Source of the DNA: Cellvibrio sp. PSBB023
GTDB taxonomy: Bacteria > Pseudomonadota > Gammaproteobacteria > Pseudomonadales > Cellvibrionaceae
DNA: 64,000 bases
Direction: 5' to 3'
Assembly: GCF_002007605.1 (NCBI RefSeq)
Contig: NZ_CP019799.1
Span: 1,364,001-1,428,000, forward strand
Shown piece by piece: positions 10,294-18,560 of this stretch. The notes under the pieces are model-generated. The model was not told the origin of the DNA, searched no databases, and saw only the letters and a list, made by a program, of their open reading frames with translations. The position numbers and the translations under genes are program-made. The number at the start of each line of letters is the position of its first letter. Positions within the stretch are counted from its first letter, which is position 1.

Positions 10294-10851
10294 TTAGTCT
10301 TTAAATGCGGCGTAGTAATCACTGGCCCAACGAACCGCCAAGCGGTCTTCGGGTTTACTGGCGGGGCCAGTGCGAAATTCGATTAACCAATGGGCGATGT
10401 CGTCGGCCAGCGAGGCGATATTGGCTTTACCTCCCAACAGATTTACCGCCCGACAAACGCGGGTAAAAAAATCTTCCGGTGAACGGCTTTTTTGTAATTG
10501 CTGAAAACGCAGCTCACTCATAGCAGCTTTACCACCCGCCTCTTTCGGCAGCGCTAGCGATTTAGCAAAGCTAACATCTGCTTTTTGTGGTTCGCTTTTT
10601 ACCCGCGCTAAAACTGCTGCAATCAGCGCGATTTCAGAAATAGAAAGCACAACTCCTTTACCGGTTGAACCTGTACCCCAAGTTTCTGGCATAGCCTGGA
10701 GAAAATGTGCAAATGCCGAAGTTAACAGCACATCATCCGCATTAGCCGCACGGCGCAATTGGGCACGATCACCACGCTTATCATCCAGCCCTGCCCACCA
10801 GCGCTTTAAACAGCTTGCATCCTCTTCGCTGATTTTTTTTAACTTAATCAT
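10294..10851 (-). CDS. casB: Cse2 (CasB, Cas11e), small Cascade subunit
   Basis: 185 residues, mostly helical, close to the size of E. coli CasB. Seen: LKRWWAGLDDKRGDRAQLRR near the N-terminus, a Cse2 hallmark, and SRSPEDFFTRVCRAVNLL. Two copies form the inner belly of Cascade and stabilise the R-loop. It overlaps the cas8e stop by one base. Function follows from family and position. Confidence 0.95.
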   Translation of the reverse strand: MIKLKKISEEDASCLKRWWAGLDDKRGDRAQLRRAANADDVLLTSAFAHFLQAMPETWGTGSTGKGVVLSISEIALIAAVLARVKSEPQKADVSFAKSLALPKEAGGKAAMSELRFQQLQKSRSPEDFFTRVCRAVNLLGGKANIASLADDIAHWLIEFRTGPASKPEDRLAVRWASDYYAAFKD

Positions 10852-12434
10852 TACGCCACCTCCTCTGTTGTAGCTGCCAACTGCTCTAAATGTTGCAGGC
10901 TTTTTAACTTGCCCAAGTTAATTAATAAAAATCGGCGCGCACTGGTAATTCGCTTCATGTCCATGTCTTCCGCATCGCCCTCTAACACCCAGTAGTCAAA
11001 TAACGTCAAGGCTTGGTTAAACATAAGTTTTCGCCAAGTAGCGGCCACGCTTGCAGGCATAGTGCGGGTGTTACTGGGCTGTTCAGCGAGTATTTTTAAT
11101 TGCTGATAGAAAACAGGTTCTGTAGCTTGCCAGAAGGATTGATCAATCATGCTGGTATCGCCTTTAACATCCTTAGGGCGACTAAACCAACCGGACTTTA
11201 CTTGTGAACGCAATTCTTTAATTACATCTCTTGCGCTATTAAGCAGATCAGAAACCAGCTTAAAAAATAGCTCCCTATATTCTTCGCCGATAGCAATAAC
11301 TGGCATGGTCTGCTCGTACCAGCAGCGGGCTTTCATGTTGTCCATGTCATAACCAAAGCTCCACAGTTTTACCGCATCGCATGAATCCAATACGCGCAGT
11401 TTGCTGTCGTAAAAATGCTTGATGCTCAAGGCAGCTGCATCACCATTACTCGGATCTGCCCACATAAGCCCCAACCAATGCCTATAGCCCAAGCCGCCCT
11501 GCTGACCTTTAAGGCTGAGTGGCGGTTGTTCATTTTTTGGATCAAAGCGATAGGGTGTTAAGGGATGAACCCAGGGACCTTCATAGTTCACACCGTAATT
11601 CTTGGTGCGGAAATGGGAAAATAATTCAGTGCAAGCATCGCCACATAAATCACACACGCCTGCGCCTTGGGTTGGCTCAAGGCGAATACGTCGCGGCATA
11701 CCCCAATACATTTGTAGCGGATGAACATCATCAGGCAGGGTTGCGCCGCCAGTTTTGTCGGACACTCGGGTAGCAGCCATCCAAGGGAAAATATCACCAC
11801 TGGGTGTGTGAGCTTTGGGGGCTAATTCTTCTTCAGTTAACACGTTCAACCACAGTTTTTGCCACAAACTCGCATGAGCGCTTTCGGGCAGCAACAAGCT
11901 CGTTAATGGGCCACCACCACGCAATCCAACGCGATGCCCCACCCCGCCCGAGGGCGCATTAGTTTGTAACGTAAATAAGGCGCTCGCGGTACAACTGGCG
12001 CAAGCACCTGCCAGCGTGCCACCTTTTACAAAGTGATCGAGATGGTCTTTAAGGGTTTTACCGCCGGGGGCATCTATTAACAAAGCCGCCAATTCCTTGG
12101 GCTCATCATCCAGAACTGTAAAGTCCTGCAGAAAAGCCAAGCCTTGCGGGTTAAAAAATTCAAAGGCGCCGGAGAAAGGTGCCAGCACCTCTTTTAGTTG
12201 CTCGGTACTGGGCGGAGCCTGCCAATACTTTAGCCACTCGTCTTCATCCTCGGACGCAAAGCTGGTTTGCAAAAGTCCAATTAAAAACTGATACAAAGCC
12301 CCCTGAAAATCTGGCCTTGGGGCAGCCAGCTCCACCACTGAATTTCCTGTATCAGTTAGTTGCCAGGGCGCAATTTTGCCCCTTTGTCCATCCGCATGAA
12401 TAACGGGTATCCACGGATCATTGATTAAGTTCAT
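10851..12434 (-). CDS. casA: Cas8e (Cse1, CasA), large PAM-recognising Cascade subunit
   Basis: 527 residues from the ATG at 12434 (AGGAGG just upstream; an in-frame GTG lies one codon earlier). Seen: LINDPWIPV at the N-terminus; the glycine-rich segment GGVGHRVGLRGGGPLTSL, part of the DNA-contacting region; and a Cys-rich stretch CDLCGDACTELFSHF. Cas8e reads the PAM, opens the duplex and recruits Cas3. It lies 15 bp downstream of the small ORF at 12450-12608 with no terminator between, so the two are probably cotranscribed from the promoter at 12639-12667. Confidence 0.96.
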   Translation of the reverse strand: MNLINDPWIPVIHADGQRGKIAPWQLTDTGNSVVELAAPRPDFQGALYQFLIGLLQTSFASEDEDEWLKYWQAPPSTEQLKEVLAPFSGAFEFFNPQGLAFLQDFTVLDDEPKELAALLIDAPGGKTLKDHLDHFVKGGTLAGACASCTASALFTLQTNAPSGGVGHRVGLRGGGPLTSLLLPESAHASLWQKLWLNVLTEEELAPKAHTPSGDIFPWMAATRVSDKTGGATLPDDVHPLQMYWGMPRRIRLEPTQGAGVCDLCGDACTELFSHFRTKNYGVNYEGPWVHPLTPYRFDPKNEQPPLSLKGQQGGLGYRHWLGLMWADPSNGDAAALSIKHFYDSKLRVLDSCDAVKLWSFGYDMDNMKARCWYEQTMPVIAIGEEYRELFFKLVSDLLNSARDVIKELRSQVKSGWFSRPKDVKGDTSMIDQSFWQATEPVFYQQLKILAEQPSNTRTMPASVAATWRKLMFNQALTLFDYWVLEGDAEDMDMKRITSARRFLLINLGKLKSLQHLEQLAATTEEVA

Positions 12435-12449
12435 CACACCTCCTCTATG

Positions 12450-12608
12450 TCATGCCTTGTTTTTCGATATTACTAAGATGCCAAATATCAACGCCATCCC
12501 AGCCACAACCCCAAAGATCAACGCCAGTGCAACTAAAGCGCTCGCAGACGGTGAAAGTTGATTTAACTGCTCAAAAAGCTGTAATAGAGACTGAAACAAT
12601 TGCGCCAT
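12450..12608 (-). CDS. Small hydrophobic membrane peptide, first gene of the Cascade operon
   Basis: A 52-residue frame: ATG at 12608 with a strong GGAGG eight bases upstream, stop TGA at 12450-12452. It begins MAQLFQSLLQLFEQLNQLSP (amphipathic, Gln/Leu-rich). A probable transmembrane helix of ~25 residues follows (from about A22: ALVALALIFGVVAGMALIFG), then the basic tail SKNKA. I recognise no family. It sits between cas3 and cas8e, 15 bp from cas8e, and is the first cistron after the predicted cas promoter, whose -35 is the predicted target of the CreR-like guide. It could be a Cas accessory membrane peptide, a leader peptide, or a CRISPR-repressed toxin. Whether it is translated is unproven, but the ribosome site and hydrophobic pattern favour it. 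Confidence 0.65.
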   Translation of the reverse strand: MAQLFQSLLQLFEQLNQLSPSASALVALALIFGVVAGMALIFGILVISKNKA

Positions 12609-12638
12609 AACACGACCCTCCGTCATCAAGTTGAATAC

Positions 12639-12667
12639 AAGATAACCAGGATCATTATTTTTGTAAA
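12639..12667 (-). promoter_or_regulatory. Predicted promoter of the small ORF-cas8e-cse2-cas7e-cas5e-cas6e operon
   Basis: Minus strand TTTACA (12662-12667; 5 of 6 to TTGACA) and TATCTT (12639-12644; 4 of 6 to TATAAT) with exactly 17 bp between. Transcription would start near 12632, giving a ~24-nt leader to the small ORF. A second, weaker pair (TTGATC/TAAGAT) lies further upstream. The -35 box overlaps the AAG of the guide target. Confidence 0.55.
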
Positions 12668-12688
12668 GTACATACGGGTTTTTTATTT
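12666..12688 (+). promoter_or_regulatory. Predicted Cascade target site: AAG PAM plus 15-nt seed match to the CreR-like guide
   Basis: AAG at 12666-12668 is followed by TACATACGGGTTTTT (12669-12683), identical to the first 15 nt of the guide at 12752-12766. The match then degrades (17 of 20 overall). AAG is the canonical E. coli type I-E PAM and lies immediately 5' as required. A partial match of this kind is expected to allow binding without cleavage. The site covers the -35 box of the cas operon promoter. Confidence 0.65.
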
Positions 12689-12709
12689 TATCTTATTGGA
12701 AATAACCTG

Positions 12710-12715
12710 TATGAT
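12710..12715 (+). promoter_or_regulatory. Candidate -10 box for the crRNA-like RNA
   Basis: TATGAT (5 of 6 to TATAAT) on the plus strand would start transcription near 12721-12723, exactly where the first degenerate repeat begins. No good -35 box is visible at 16-18 bp (TTTATC at best), so activity may be modest or activator-dependent. Confidence 0.4.
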
Positions 12716-12720
12716 CAAAA

Positions 12721-12800
12721 CCGTTCTCTGGAGACTTTCAGAGATGAACCGTACATACGGGTTTTTCAAATACGTTCCCCACCTTCGTGGGGATTTTTTA
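12721..12800 (+). ncRNA. CreR/CreA-like crRNA-like guide RNA (degenerate repeat - 20-nt guide - degenerate repeat)
   Basis: First degenerate repeat 12723-12751: internal sequence diverged, but a 6-bp stem TCTCTG/CAGAGA remains and it ends in ATGAACCG, the exact 8-nt crRNA handle of this locus. Guide 12752-12771, beginning TACATACGGGTTTTT. Second degenerate repeat 12772-12800: 19 of 29 positions match the array repeat in the same orientation, including CGTTCCCCAC and CGTGGGGAT, forming a perfect CCCCAC/GTGGGG stem with loop CTTC. That stem runs straight into TTTTTT, so it is also an intrinsic terminator. Cas6e could process it into a short crRNA. Established precedent: CreR (Cas-regulating RNA) and CreA use Cascade and a partial match to repress a promoter. 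The second repeat overlaps the antisense strand of the cas3 3' end. Expression is unproven. Confidence 0.7.
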
Positions 12801-15477
12801 CCCCCAACCATCCATCTACAGCCCGATACAAACACTCAGCACCCTGAATAAGGGGTATTAGCTCTACCCACCGCAGACTCACTTCACGCTCTTTGAGCTG
12901 CTCCAAAGACTCCATCAAACCCTTTGGAATCAGCTTCTTAGCCTGCTCCCACTCAGCCTTGGGTAAACTCAATTGGCTTAATGCCCACTTGTGCGGAACA
13001 TCGCCCGCATAGGCAACCCAATTACCATCATCACCCTGTTTTACCAACACACAGGTCACCGTATCGCCACCCAAACGCGTGGGGATATTGACCTCCTCAC
13101 TCCAGCCGCCATTGTGAATAGCGCTCGCTTGGGTGTAACCCTTATCCAACTTCAGCTGATTAAAATTGCCCATACCAGCCTCAGCTCGCTGTTCGCCTTC
13201 GGCTTTTTTGCTCGCCGCTGTTAATTCATTGGGAATTTCATCTTGAGCATCGTCGCTATAAACCCCCTCAATCAATTCGCGGGCATCCTGCGGCATGGAA
13301 AAACCATCATTTTTTAACAGCACTTTGGTGGTTAGCCAAAGCTGGCCAACATTGGGATAAACCGCTTGGGTGCCGGGCAACAAGCCACGCAACCATTGGC
13401 TATCTGCAACCTGTGCCGGATCGGGCGATAAAAGCCACAAGCAAGGCGGCTCACGCTGCTCTTGTGCATCCTCACCGATTAAAGGCTCGCCCTGCATAGT
13501 TCTGATATGACGCTGCAACCGGCCTGCTCGCTGGATTAATAAATCAACTGGCGCCAAGTCGCTAACCATTACGTCAAAATCCAAATCCAAGCTTTGTTCT
13601 ACAACTTGAGTAGCGATGAGAATCTGCCCTGCGCGATCCGCTGCTTTTGAGATCTTACCGAAGCGTCGCAACACATCCGACTCAACCATTTGACGATCAA
13701 CCATTACATAACGGCTGTGAAATAAACTGAGTTTTTCCGGCTCTCTCCACGATTGGCTTTGCAAATACTGATAAGCATTGCGCGCATCTTTAACAGTATT
13801 ACGAATCCAACATACACACCGCCCCTGCTCCACCATTTTCTGAATTAACGCAAAGGCTTCATCTTCATTATTCAAACGTTGCACAGCCACACGCCGCTCA
13901 ACACTTTTACGAGAAGCAACAGGTGACTCCTGAAAATTTTCTTTACTTAATTGAGTCACCCAAGGGTAAGTGGCTTGCTCATTTAACTCTGGGGCTAACA
14001 AACTTGCACCTCGCGCAAAGGCCCCGGTTAGCTCACTACGAAAACGATAGGGCAATGTCGCAGAAAGCAAAATAACACTGCCACCTTGCGCGGCATGTGC
14101 CTGCAACAAAGCCACCAACAAGCTACGCATATAGGGATCAAAGGCGTGAACCTCATCCACTAGCAATACCTTATTCGTTAAACCCAATAAACGTAGGGAT
14201 TGATGGCGCGCTGGTAAAACACCCAATAAAGCTTGATCAATGGTGCCGACACCTACATCAGCCAATAAAGCTTTTTTGCGGCTATCAGCCAACCAATGAT
14301 TGCAATAAGCGCTGGCCGACAACTCATTGGCTTCATAATTTTTGTCGTCTGTCTGTGTCAATAAAGCAACTGAATCACTAAAAGCTTTTGATAATTTACT
14401 GGCACCATGAGCCAAGACCAAAGAAGGCAATTCTTGTTCAGCGTATAAGCTGCGATAACTTTCCGACATGCGCTTGTACATAGCATTAGCCGTCGCCATA
14501 GTCGGCAAACCAACATATAAACCACTTGCCAAGCCTGCCGCCATCAACCTATGTACCAACACCATGGCAGCCTCGGTTTTCCCTGCGCCGGTAACATCCT
14601 CAAGAATAAATAGCTGCGGAGCTTGCCCCAACTCAACAGTTTGCGCATAAGCCTGCAAGGGCGTTGGGCTTTTAATGAAATCGAACTGTTGGCGAATGGA
14701 TACAAATGGATTAACAAGCCTATTACCGATACCCGCAAGCTCAACCGCCTCAACTGCTTTAGGTAACGCTCTGGTTTCCCAGTAGTCTTTGAGTGGCATT
14801 GACTCAACACAGTATTTAAAAACCGCCTGATTGGAACCTAACCAATCCGCCAAAACAGCCAATCCCGCAAATTGCCATGAGACTTGCTTAAAGATTTTTT
14901 TATCAACTGACTGTAATGGCGTCAGGTCAGGCATCCATTGCGCAATAACATCTGCAACAAACTGCTCTGCAGCTATTTCATCTTCTTCCAACAGGTAAGG
15001 TTTAATAACCCGTAAACTTTCCGGCGGCTTTCCATGATGACCGCACACAACCTCTAACCACCCCTCAAAAATACGAGAATATTCGGCAGGGATTGACTGC
15101 ATCATTTTTTTATTTAAAACGTTCACCCATAAAGCGAAACCGAGCGTGTCATGCCTTTTGTCATAAATACAATTATTATCAAAAGGCACAAGTGAAGAGG
15201 ATAGATTTGGTGCGAGATTCTGAAATGCGCGGCAGAACTTCCCTAAATCATGCAGCATCAAACAAAAGCAAAACCACGATTGTAACCACCGAGGATCAAC
15301 ATTTAATTGAGTAGCCAAGTGCTTGCATAGTAGCTTTTCAGGATCGAGCAATGAATAACCCACCGCCGCCACATCCAAACAATGGTATGGCAACAAGTGA
15401 TAATCAGGCCCTTCGGCCTGCGGGTCTTTTTTTGCTTTACCCCAATACTGAAAATAACTTTCCACTGCTTTCCTCAT
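12766..15477 (-). CDS. cas3: Cas3, HD nuclease-helicase
   Basis: 903 residues. The N-terminal HD nuclease domain has HDLGKF (H76, D77) and HHGKPPE near residue 150. The helicase follows, with EDVTGAGKTEAA (Walker A), LLVDEVHAFDP (DEVH box), ILLSATLP (motif III) and IQRAGRLQRH (motif VI). Cas3 is recruited by Cascade at a full R-loop to nick, unwind and degrade target DNA. All catalytic motifs are present. The last codons (PHEGGERI) coincide with the second degenerate repeat of the guide RNA on the other strand. It is separated from cas8e by ~330 bp, so cas3 has its own promoter, probably within 15478-15583. Confidence 0.97.
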   Translation of the reverse strand: MRKAVESYFQYWGKAKKDPQAEGPDYHLLPYHCLDVAAVGYSLLDPEKLLCKHLATQLNVDPRWLQSWFCFCLMLHDLGKFCRAFQNLAPNLSSSLVPFDNNCIYDKRHDTLGFALWVNVLNKKMMQSIPAEYSRIFEGWLEVVCGHHGKPPESLRVIKPYLLEEDEIAAEQFVADVIAQWMPDLTPLQSVDKKIFKQVSWQFAGLAVLADWLGSNQAVFKYCVESMPLKDYWETRALPKAVEAVELAGIGNRLVNPFVSIRQQFDFIKSPTPLQAYAQTVELGQAPQLFILEDVTGAGKTEAAMVLVHRLMAAGLASGLYVGLPTMATANAMYKRMSESYRSLYAEQELPSLVLAHGASKLSKAFSDSVALLTQTDDKNYEANELSASAYCNHWLADSRKKALLADVGVGTIDQALLGVLPARHQSLRLLGLTNKVLLVDEVHAFDPYMRSLLVALLQAHAAQGGSVILLSATLPYRFRSELTGAFARGASLLAPELNEQATYPWVTQLSKENFQESPVASRKSVERRVAVQRLNNEDEAFALIQKMVEQGRCVCWIRNTVKDARNAYQYLQSQSWREPEKLSLFHSRYVMVDRQMVESDVLRRFGKISKAADRAGQILIATQVVEQSLDLDFDVMVSDLAPVDLLIQRAGRLQRHIRTMQGEPLIGEDAQEQREPPCLWLLSPDPAQVADSQWLRGLLPGTQAVYPNVGQLWLTTKVLLKNDGFSMPQDARELIEGVYSDDAQDEIPNELTAASKKAEGEQRAEAGMGNFNQLKLDKGYTQASAIHNGGWSEEVNIPTRLGGDTVTCVLVKQGDDGNWVAYAGDVPHKWALSQLSLPKAEWEQAKKLIPKGLMESLEQLKEREVSLRWVELIPLIQGAECLYRAVDGWLGVKNPHEGGERI

Positions 15478-15583
15478 TCACTGCTGTTCGCACAGGCTGA
15501 CTTTACACACATCAAAATAGTTAGCAAGACTGCACAAAAACACAGGTAAACAGACTGTAGAGGCTTTTGGCAATTACAGGGTA

Positions 15584-16432
15584 TTACCCCTCAAACAACC
15601 ACTCTTTTATGTCCAGTAAGTTGACACATATCAATTGCTGGGCTTCGGGAGTACCGTCCAGCATTTTGGTGCTGACTTGCATTTCGCGGAGTAAATATTG
15701 AACCAAGCAACCTTTGGTGGTGATGTGCAATTGGCCGTTTTGCATTTGATAGTCGTTTTCCAGCACTTCGCATTTTGCCGGGCTTAAACGAGGGTCGGGT
15801 TGCAGGATGATGGTGACGAGGGTGTTCCAGCCGTAATCTTGTTCGGTAGTGTGTTGGGTTTTATCGCGCAATAAGGGTACACCGCGAAAACGGCTGAGTA
15901 CAAAATCGCGATAGTCCTCAGATTTTTCACACCACGCACGCAAATGCCAACGCAAACCGGTATTGATAAAACTGTGCGGGGCGATGGTGCGGCCCTCGCG
16001 ATTAGGGTTATTCAATGAAACGTAATCCACATCTATACGTTTTTGTTGGCGCATAGCAGCGACAAGACCGCGCATTATTTCCGGTGCAATTTTGCGTGCG
16101 GGTAATTGCAGGTTTTCTGATAGTGATATGCCATAAACAGGCAATTGACGCTCGCCTGTACTGAGGTGACCGGAATGAAACCAGTGGAGATATTCGTCCG
16201 GGCGAGTGGAGATATAGCGGGGAGTAAATGTTGCAGTGGGTAAATAGGCCTTGTGCGAGGTGCAGTAATGCAGGTTGTTGGGCAATTGCTGTTTGTAGCG
16301 ATTGATGTCCGCACTGCTTTGCTGTCGGCTGAGCTTAAAATAACTTTCCAGATCTTTCGCGTTTACTCGCCCTTCCCAATAGGCGAGTAATTCGAGCAAT
16401 TGAAAGCGCTGGTGAGTGATAGTTTTTTCCAT
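15584..16432 (-). CDS. WYL-domain transcriptional regulator next to cas3
   Basis: 282 residues from the ATG at 16432 (GGAG six bases upstream; a GTG two codons earlier is the alternative). N-terminal winged helix (TITHQRFQLLELLAYWEG, then FKLSRQQSSADINRY). Central WYL domain: IDVDYVSLNNPNREGRTIAP, GLRWHLRAWCE and FVLSRFRG. The C-terminal extension fits the wHTH-WYL-WCX build of defence-associated regulators such as BrxR and CapW. WYL proteins often bind nucleic-acid or nucleotide ligands and control CRISPR and phage-defence loci. It lies 106 bp upstream of cas3 in the same direction, so control of cas3 is plausible but inferred. Confidence 0.85.
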   Translation of the reverse strand: MEKTITHQRFQLLELLAYWEGRVNAKDLESYFKLSRQQSSADINRYKQQLPNNLHYCTSHKAYLPTATFTPRYISTRPDEYLHWFHSGHLSTGERQLPVYGISLSENLQLPARKIAPEIMRGLVAAMRQQKRIDVDYVSLNNPNREGRTIAPHSFINTGLRWHLRAWCEKSEDYRDFVLSRFRGVPLLRDKTQHTTEQDYGWNTLVTIILQPDPRLSPAKCEVLENDYQMQNGQLHITTKGCLVQYLLREMQVSTKMLDGTPEAQQLICVNLLDIKEWLFEG

Positions 16433-16518
16433 GTGCACTCCATGTGGTTATGCTTTTTTCAACGCTACCACAATTTTCACGCCTGCGTCATTCCATTTGT
16501 TTGCGTGCTATTTTTAAA

Positions 16519-18009
16519 TCATGTACTGAGCCACTGCTGCATCGCCCCCTGCCAACACGCAAAGCGCTGCAACAAAACCGGATTCTCCTGAGGTACAAAC
16601 ACATCTTCCTGTATAAGGGGCTTCCAGCTTTCGGGTAAGCCAGCGGCCATGCAGGCGGTGCCTTGCAAGGTTGCATCGGCGTTGTCGCTGCGGTGAATGT
16701 TGGCACGAGTGAGGTCTGCTATTTTTTGGCAGACGGCACCGGCTTTGCTGAAGCCGCCGCTGATAATAATTTTTTGTACCGGCCCGAGTGAATTCATTAA
16801 TTGCACATTGATAACAATTTGAAAAATAACTGACTCGATCCAGGCGAGGATTTTTTCTTGTGGCGATAAGCCTTGGCTGAAGTGCGATTGCAAATCGGTT
16901 CGCCAATAAGGCGCACTTAAACCGCCAACCGCATTTAATAAATAACAATCGCCCGCCGGATTTAATTCCAGTGCAGCGTTTATGTTTGCCGGTGTTATGG
17001 CGAGGCCGGTTTGCTCTTGCATAAAATCGATGGCAGCGGCTGCGCCATTGACTGTGGCTTCCCATGCGTAGAATGTCTGTTGATGTTTGGATTCAGGAAA
17101 CCATAGCGGGCTGACTAATAAACCGTCTGGCGCTTGCAACTTGTCACTCAGGCGTTGGATAAACGCACCGGTGCCGATGTTGATGTAAACACAATCCGCT
17201 TGCGGCAAACCGCGCGCGAATAATGAAGCACCTTGATCGCGTGCGCAGGCGGTAAAAGGTATGGAATGATCACCCACTAATAAATCGCCAAAGTGGCTGT
17301 TGTGATGCAAACACTCCGGTAATACCGCGCGCGGAATTTTAAAATGTTCTAACAGCGTTGATTCCCATTCATTGCGCTGCAAATTCCACAACAGCGTGCG
17401 CTGGGCGTGACCGGGGTCGATAACGGATTTTGTATGTTGTGTGCGTGGTCGATCCAGCAGATGCCAGAATAAATAACTGACAATCGGCCCTATGCTTAAA
17501 CAGTGATTGTGTTGTGCGGCGATAACGGCGCTGCTGTGCTCCAAACACCAGCGCATTTTGCTCACGCCATAATGGGGTGATAAACGCAAACCGGTTAATT
17601 GTTGTAGCTCTTGGTTGTCCAAGAGAAATTGCGCTAAATAAGGTTCGCCGCGAATATCCTGCCAACTCAGTACCGGTGTTAATGCATCGCCCGTGTGATT
17701 ATTCCAACACAACAACGACGAGCCCTGCCCTGCAAAACCAGCGCTGGCAATATATTGCACATCGGCTCCCAAATATTGCTGGATGCTGTGAAGGCTATCG
17801 CGGATGCCCGCCAAAATTGCCGCACCATTTTGTTCAATGTGTGGGTAGGCAGAATCGGCCGCGCGTGAATGTTGTGTGGCGCAGGGCGAAGAATAGGCAC
17901 AGATCTGCTGCCCAGCTGCGGTGTAAATGGCAACGCGAGTGCTTTGGCCGCCCTGATCGATGGCGAGGTGCAGGTTGTTATTGAACTGGCTGGAAAAAAC
18001 CGGGGGCAT
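16519..18009 (-). CDS. FGGY-family carbohydrate kinase
   Basis: 496 residues, the usual FGGY length. Seen: LHLAIDQGGQSTRVAIY at the N-terminus (phosphate 1 loop with the catalytic-fold Asp), SWQDIRGEP, YINIGTGAFIQ (phosphate 2 region) and KIIISGGFSKAGAVCQKIADL (C-terminal adenosine loop). It should phosphorylate a sugar or polyol with ATP in the cytoplasm; glycerol-kinase-like kinases are nearest in feel, but the substrate is not determinable. No sugar transporter or catabolic gene is adjacent, so it appears to be a single gene between the CRISPR locus and DUF1820. Confidence 0.85.
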   Translation of the reverse strand: MPPVFSSQFNNNLHLAIDQGGQSTRVAIYTAAGQQICAYSSPCATQHSRAADSAYPHIEQNGAAILAGIRDSLHSIQQYLGADVQYIASAGFAGQGSSLLCWNNHTGDALTPVLSWQDIRGEPYLAQFLLDNQELQQLTGLRLSPHYGVSKMRWCLEHSSAVIAAQHNHCLSIGPIVSYLFWHLLDRPRTQHTKSVIDPGHAQRTLLWNLQRNEWESTLLEHFKIPRAVLPECLHHNSHFGDLLVGDHSIPFTACARDQGASLFARGLPQADCVYINIGTGAFIQRLSDKLQAPDGLLVSPLWFPESKHQQTFYAWEATVNGAAAAIDFMQEQTGLAITPANINAALELNPAGDCYLLNAVGGLSAPYWRTDLQSHFSQGLSPQEKILAWIESVIFQIVINVQLMNSLGPVQKIIISGGFSKAGAVCQKIADLTRANIHRSDNADATLQGTACMAAGLPESWKPLIQEDVFVPQENPVLLQRFACWQGAMQQWLST

Positions 18010-18065
18010 AATACTTGCTCGACAGTGATGATCTTATCGAGCAAGTGTAGCGAGAAATGCGGAAA

Positions 18066-18407
18066 TTATTCACCCGACTGGGGGCCAGGCATAAAACCGC
18101 TGTAGGGGAATTGGGCAATCTTGTCGCTGCCGCCTTTGACTTCGGTAATTTTGGCGGGGCCTTCTTTTTCCACTTCATCGATGCGCACAATCGAATGCAT
18201 GGGAATATAGGAGCGCTTGACGCCCGCAAATTCGGTTTTGAGCTTTTCTTCGGCGGGGTCGATTAACAAGCCGCTGCGTTCACCAAACACGAATTCTTCA
18301 ATTTCGATAAAGCCATACATTTCGCTCTGGTAAATCGCCGAGCAAAACACCTCGTATACCTGGCTTTGGTTGAGGAATATCACTTTGTAAACAGGTTTAA
18401 CTGCCAT
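18066..18407 (-). CDS. DUF1820 family protein
   Basis: 113 residues from the ATG at 18407; the longer frame to 18452 adds an unlikely 15 residues. Seen: VYKVIFLNQSQVYEVFCSAI, MYGFIEIEEFVFGE, then YIPMHSIVRIDEVEKEG. This matches DUF1820, a small conserved gammaproteobacterial family of unknown function. No signal peptide or membrane segment, so probably cytoplasmic. It stands alone between the kinase and the efflux operon. I cannot assign a role. Confidence 0.8.
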   Translation of the reverse strand: MAVKPVYKVIFLNQSQVYEVFCSAIYQSEMYGFIEIEEFVFGERSGLLIDPAEEKLKTEFAGVKRSYIPMHSIVRIDEVEKEGPAKITEVKGGSDKIAQFPYSGFMPGPQSGE

Positions 18408-18560
18408 AACACTCTCTACTGAAATGCGTTCCGGACGGACGCGGTAAAACACACCCCTCTTGACGGGCGAACCCCGGCAAGGGGCGCGAAGAATAGCACA
18501 CCTTTTGGCGATTCTCGCCCCACTTGCTTATTTTCCATACAACCCGCCGGAACGCGCCTG

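Noticed and set aside
12669..12766. The TACATACGGGTTTTT direct repeat as an ordinary protein operator pair
   Set aside because: Possible, but one copy follows AAG and the other follows an exact crRNA handle inside repeat-like hairpins; the guide-target reading explains all three facts.
12751..12800. The repeat-like sequence at the cas3 end as a simple terminator only
   Set aside because: A plain terminator would not need the CGTTCCCCAC...GTGGGGAT match to the array repeat nor an upstream handle.
16514..17065. Arg/His-rich frame within the FGGY kinase
   Set aside because: Overlapping shadow frame of a well-supported kinase gene.
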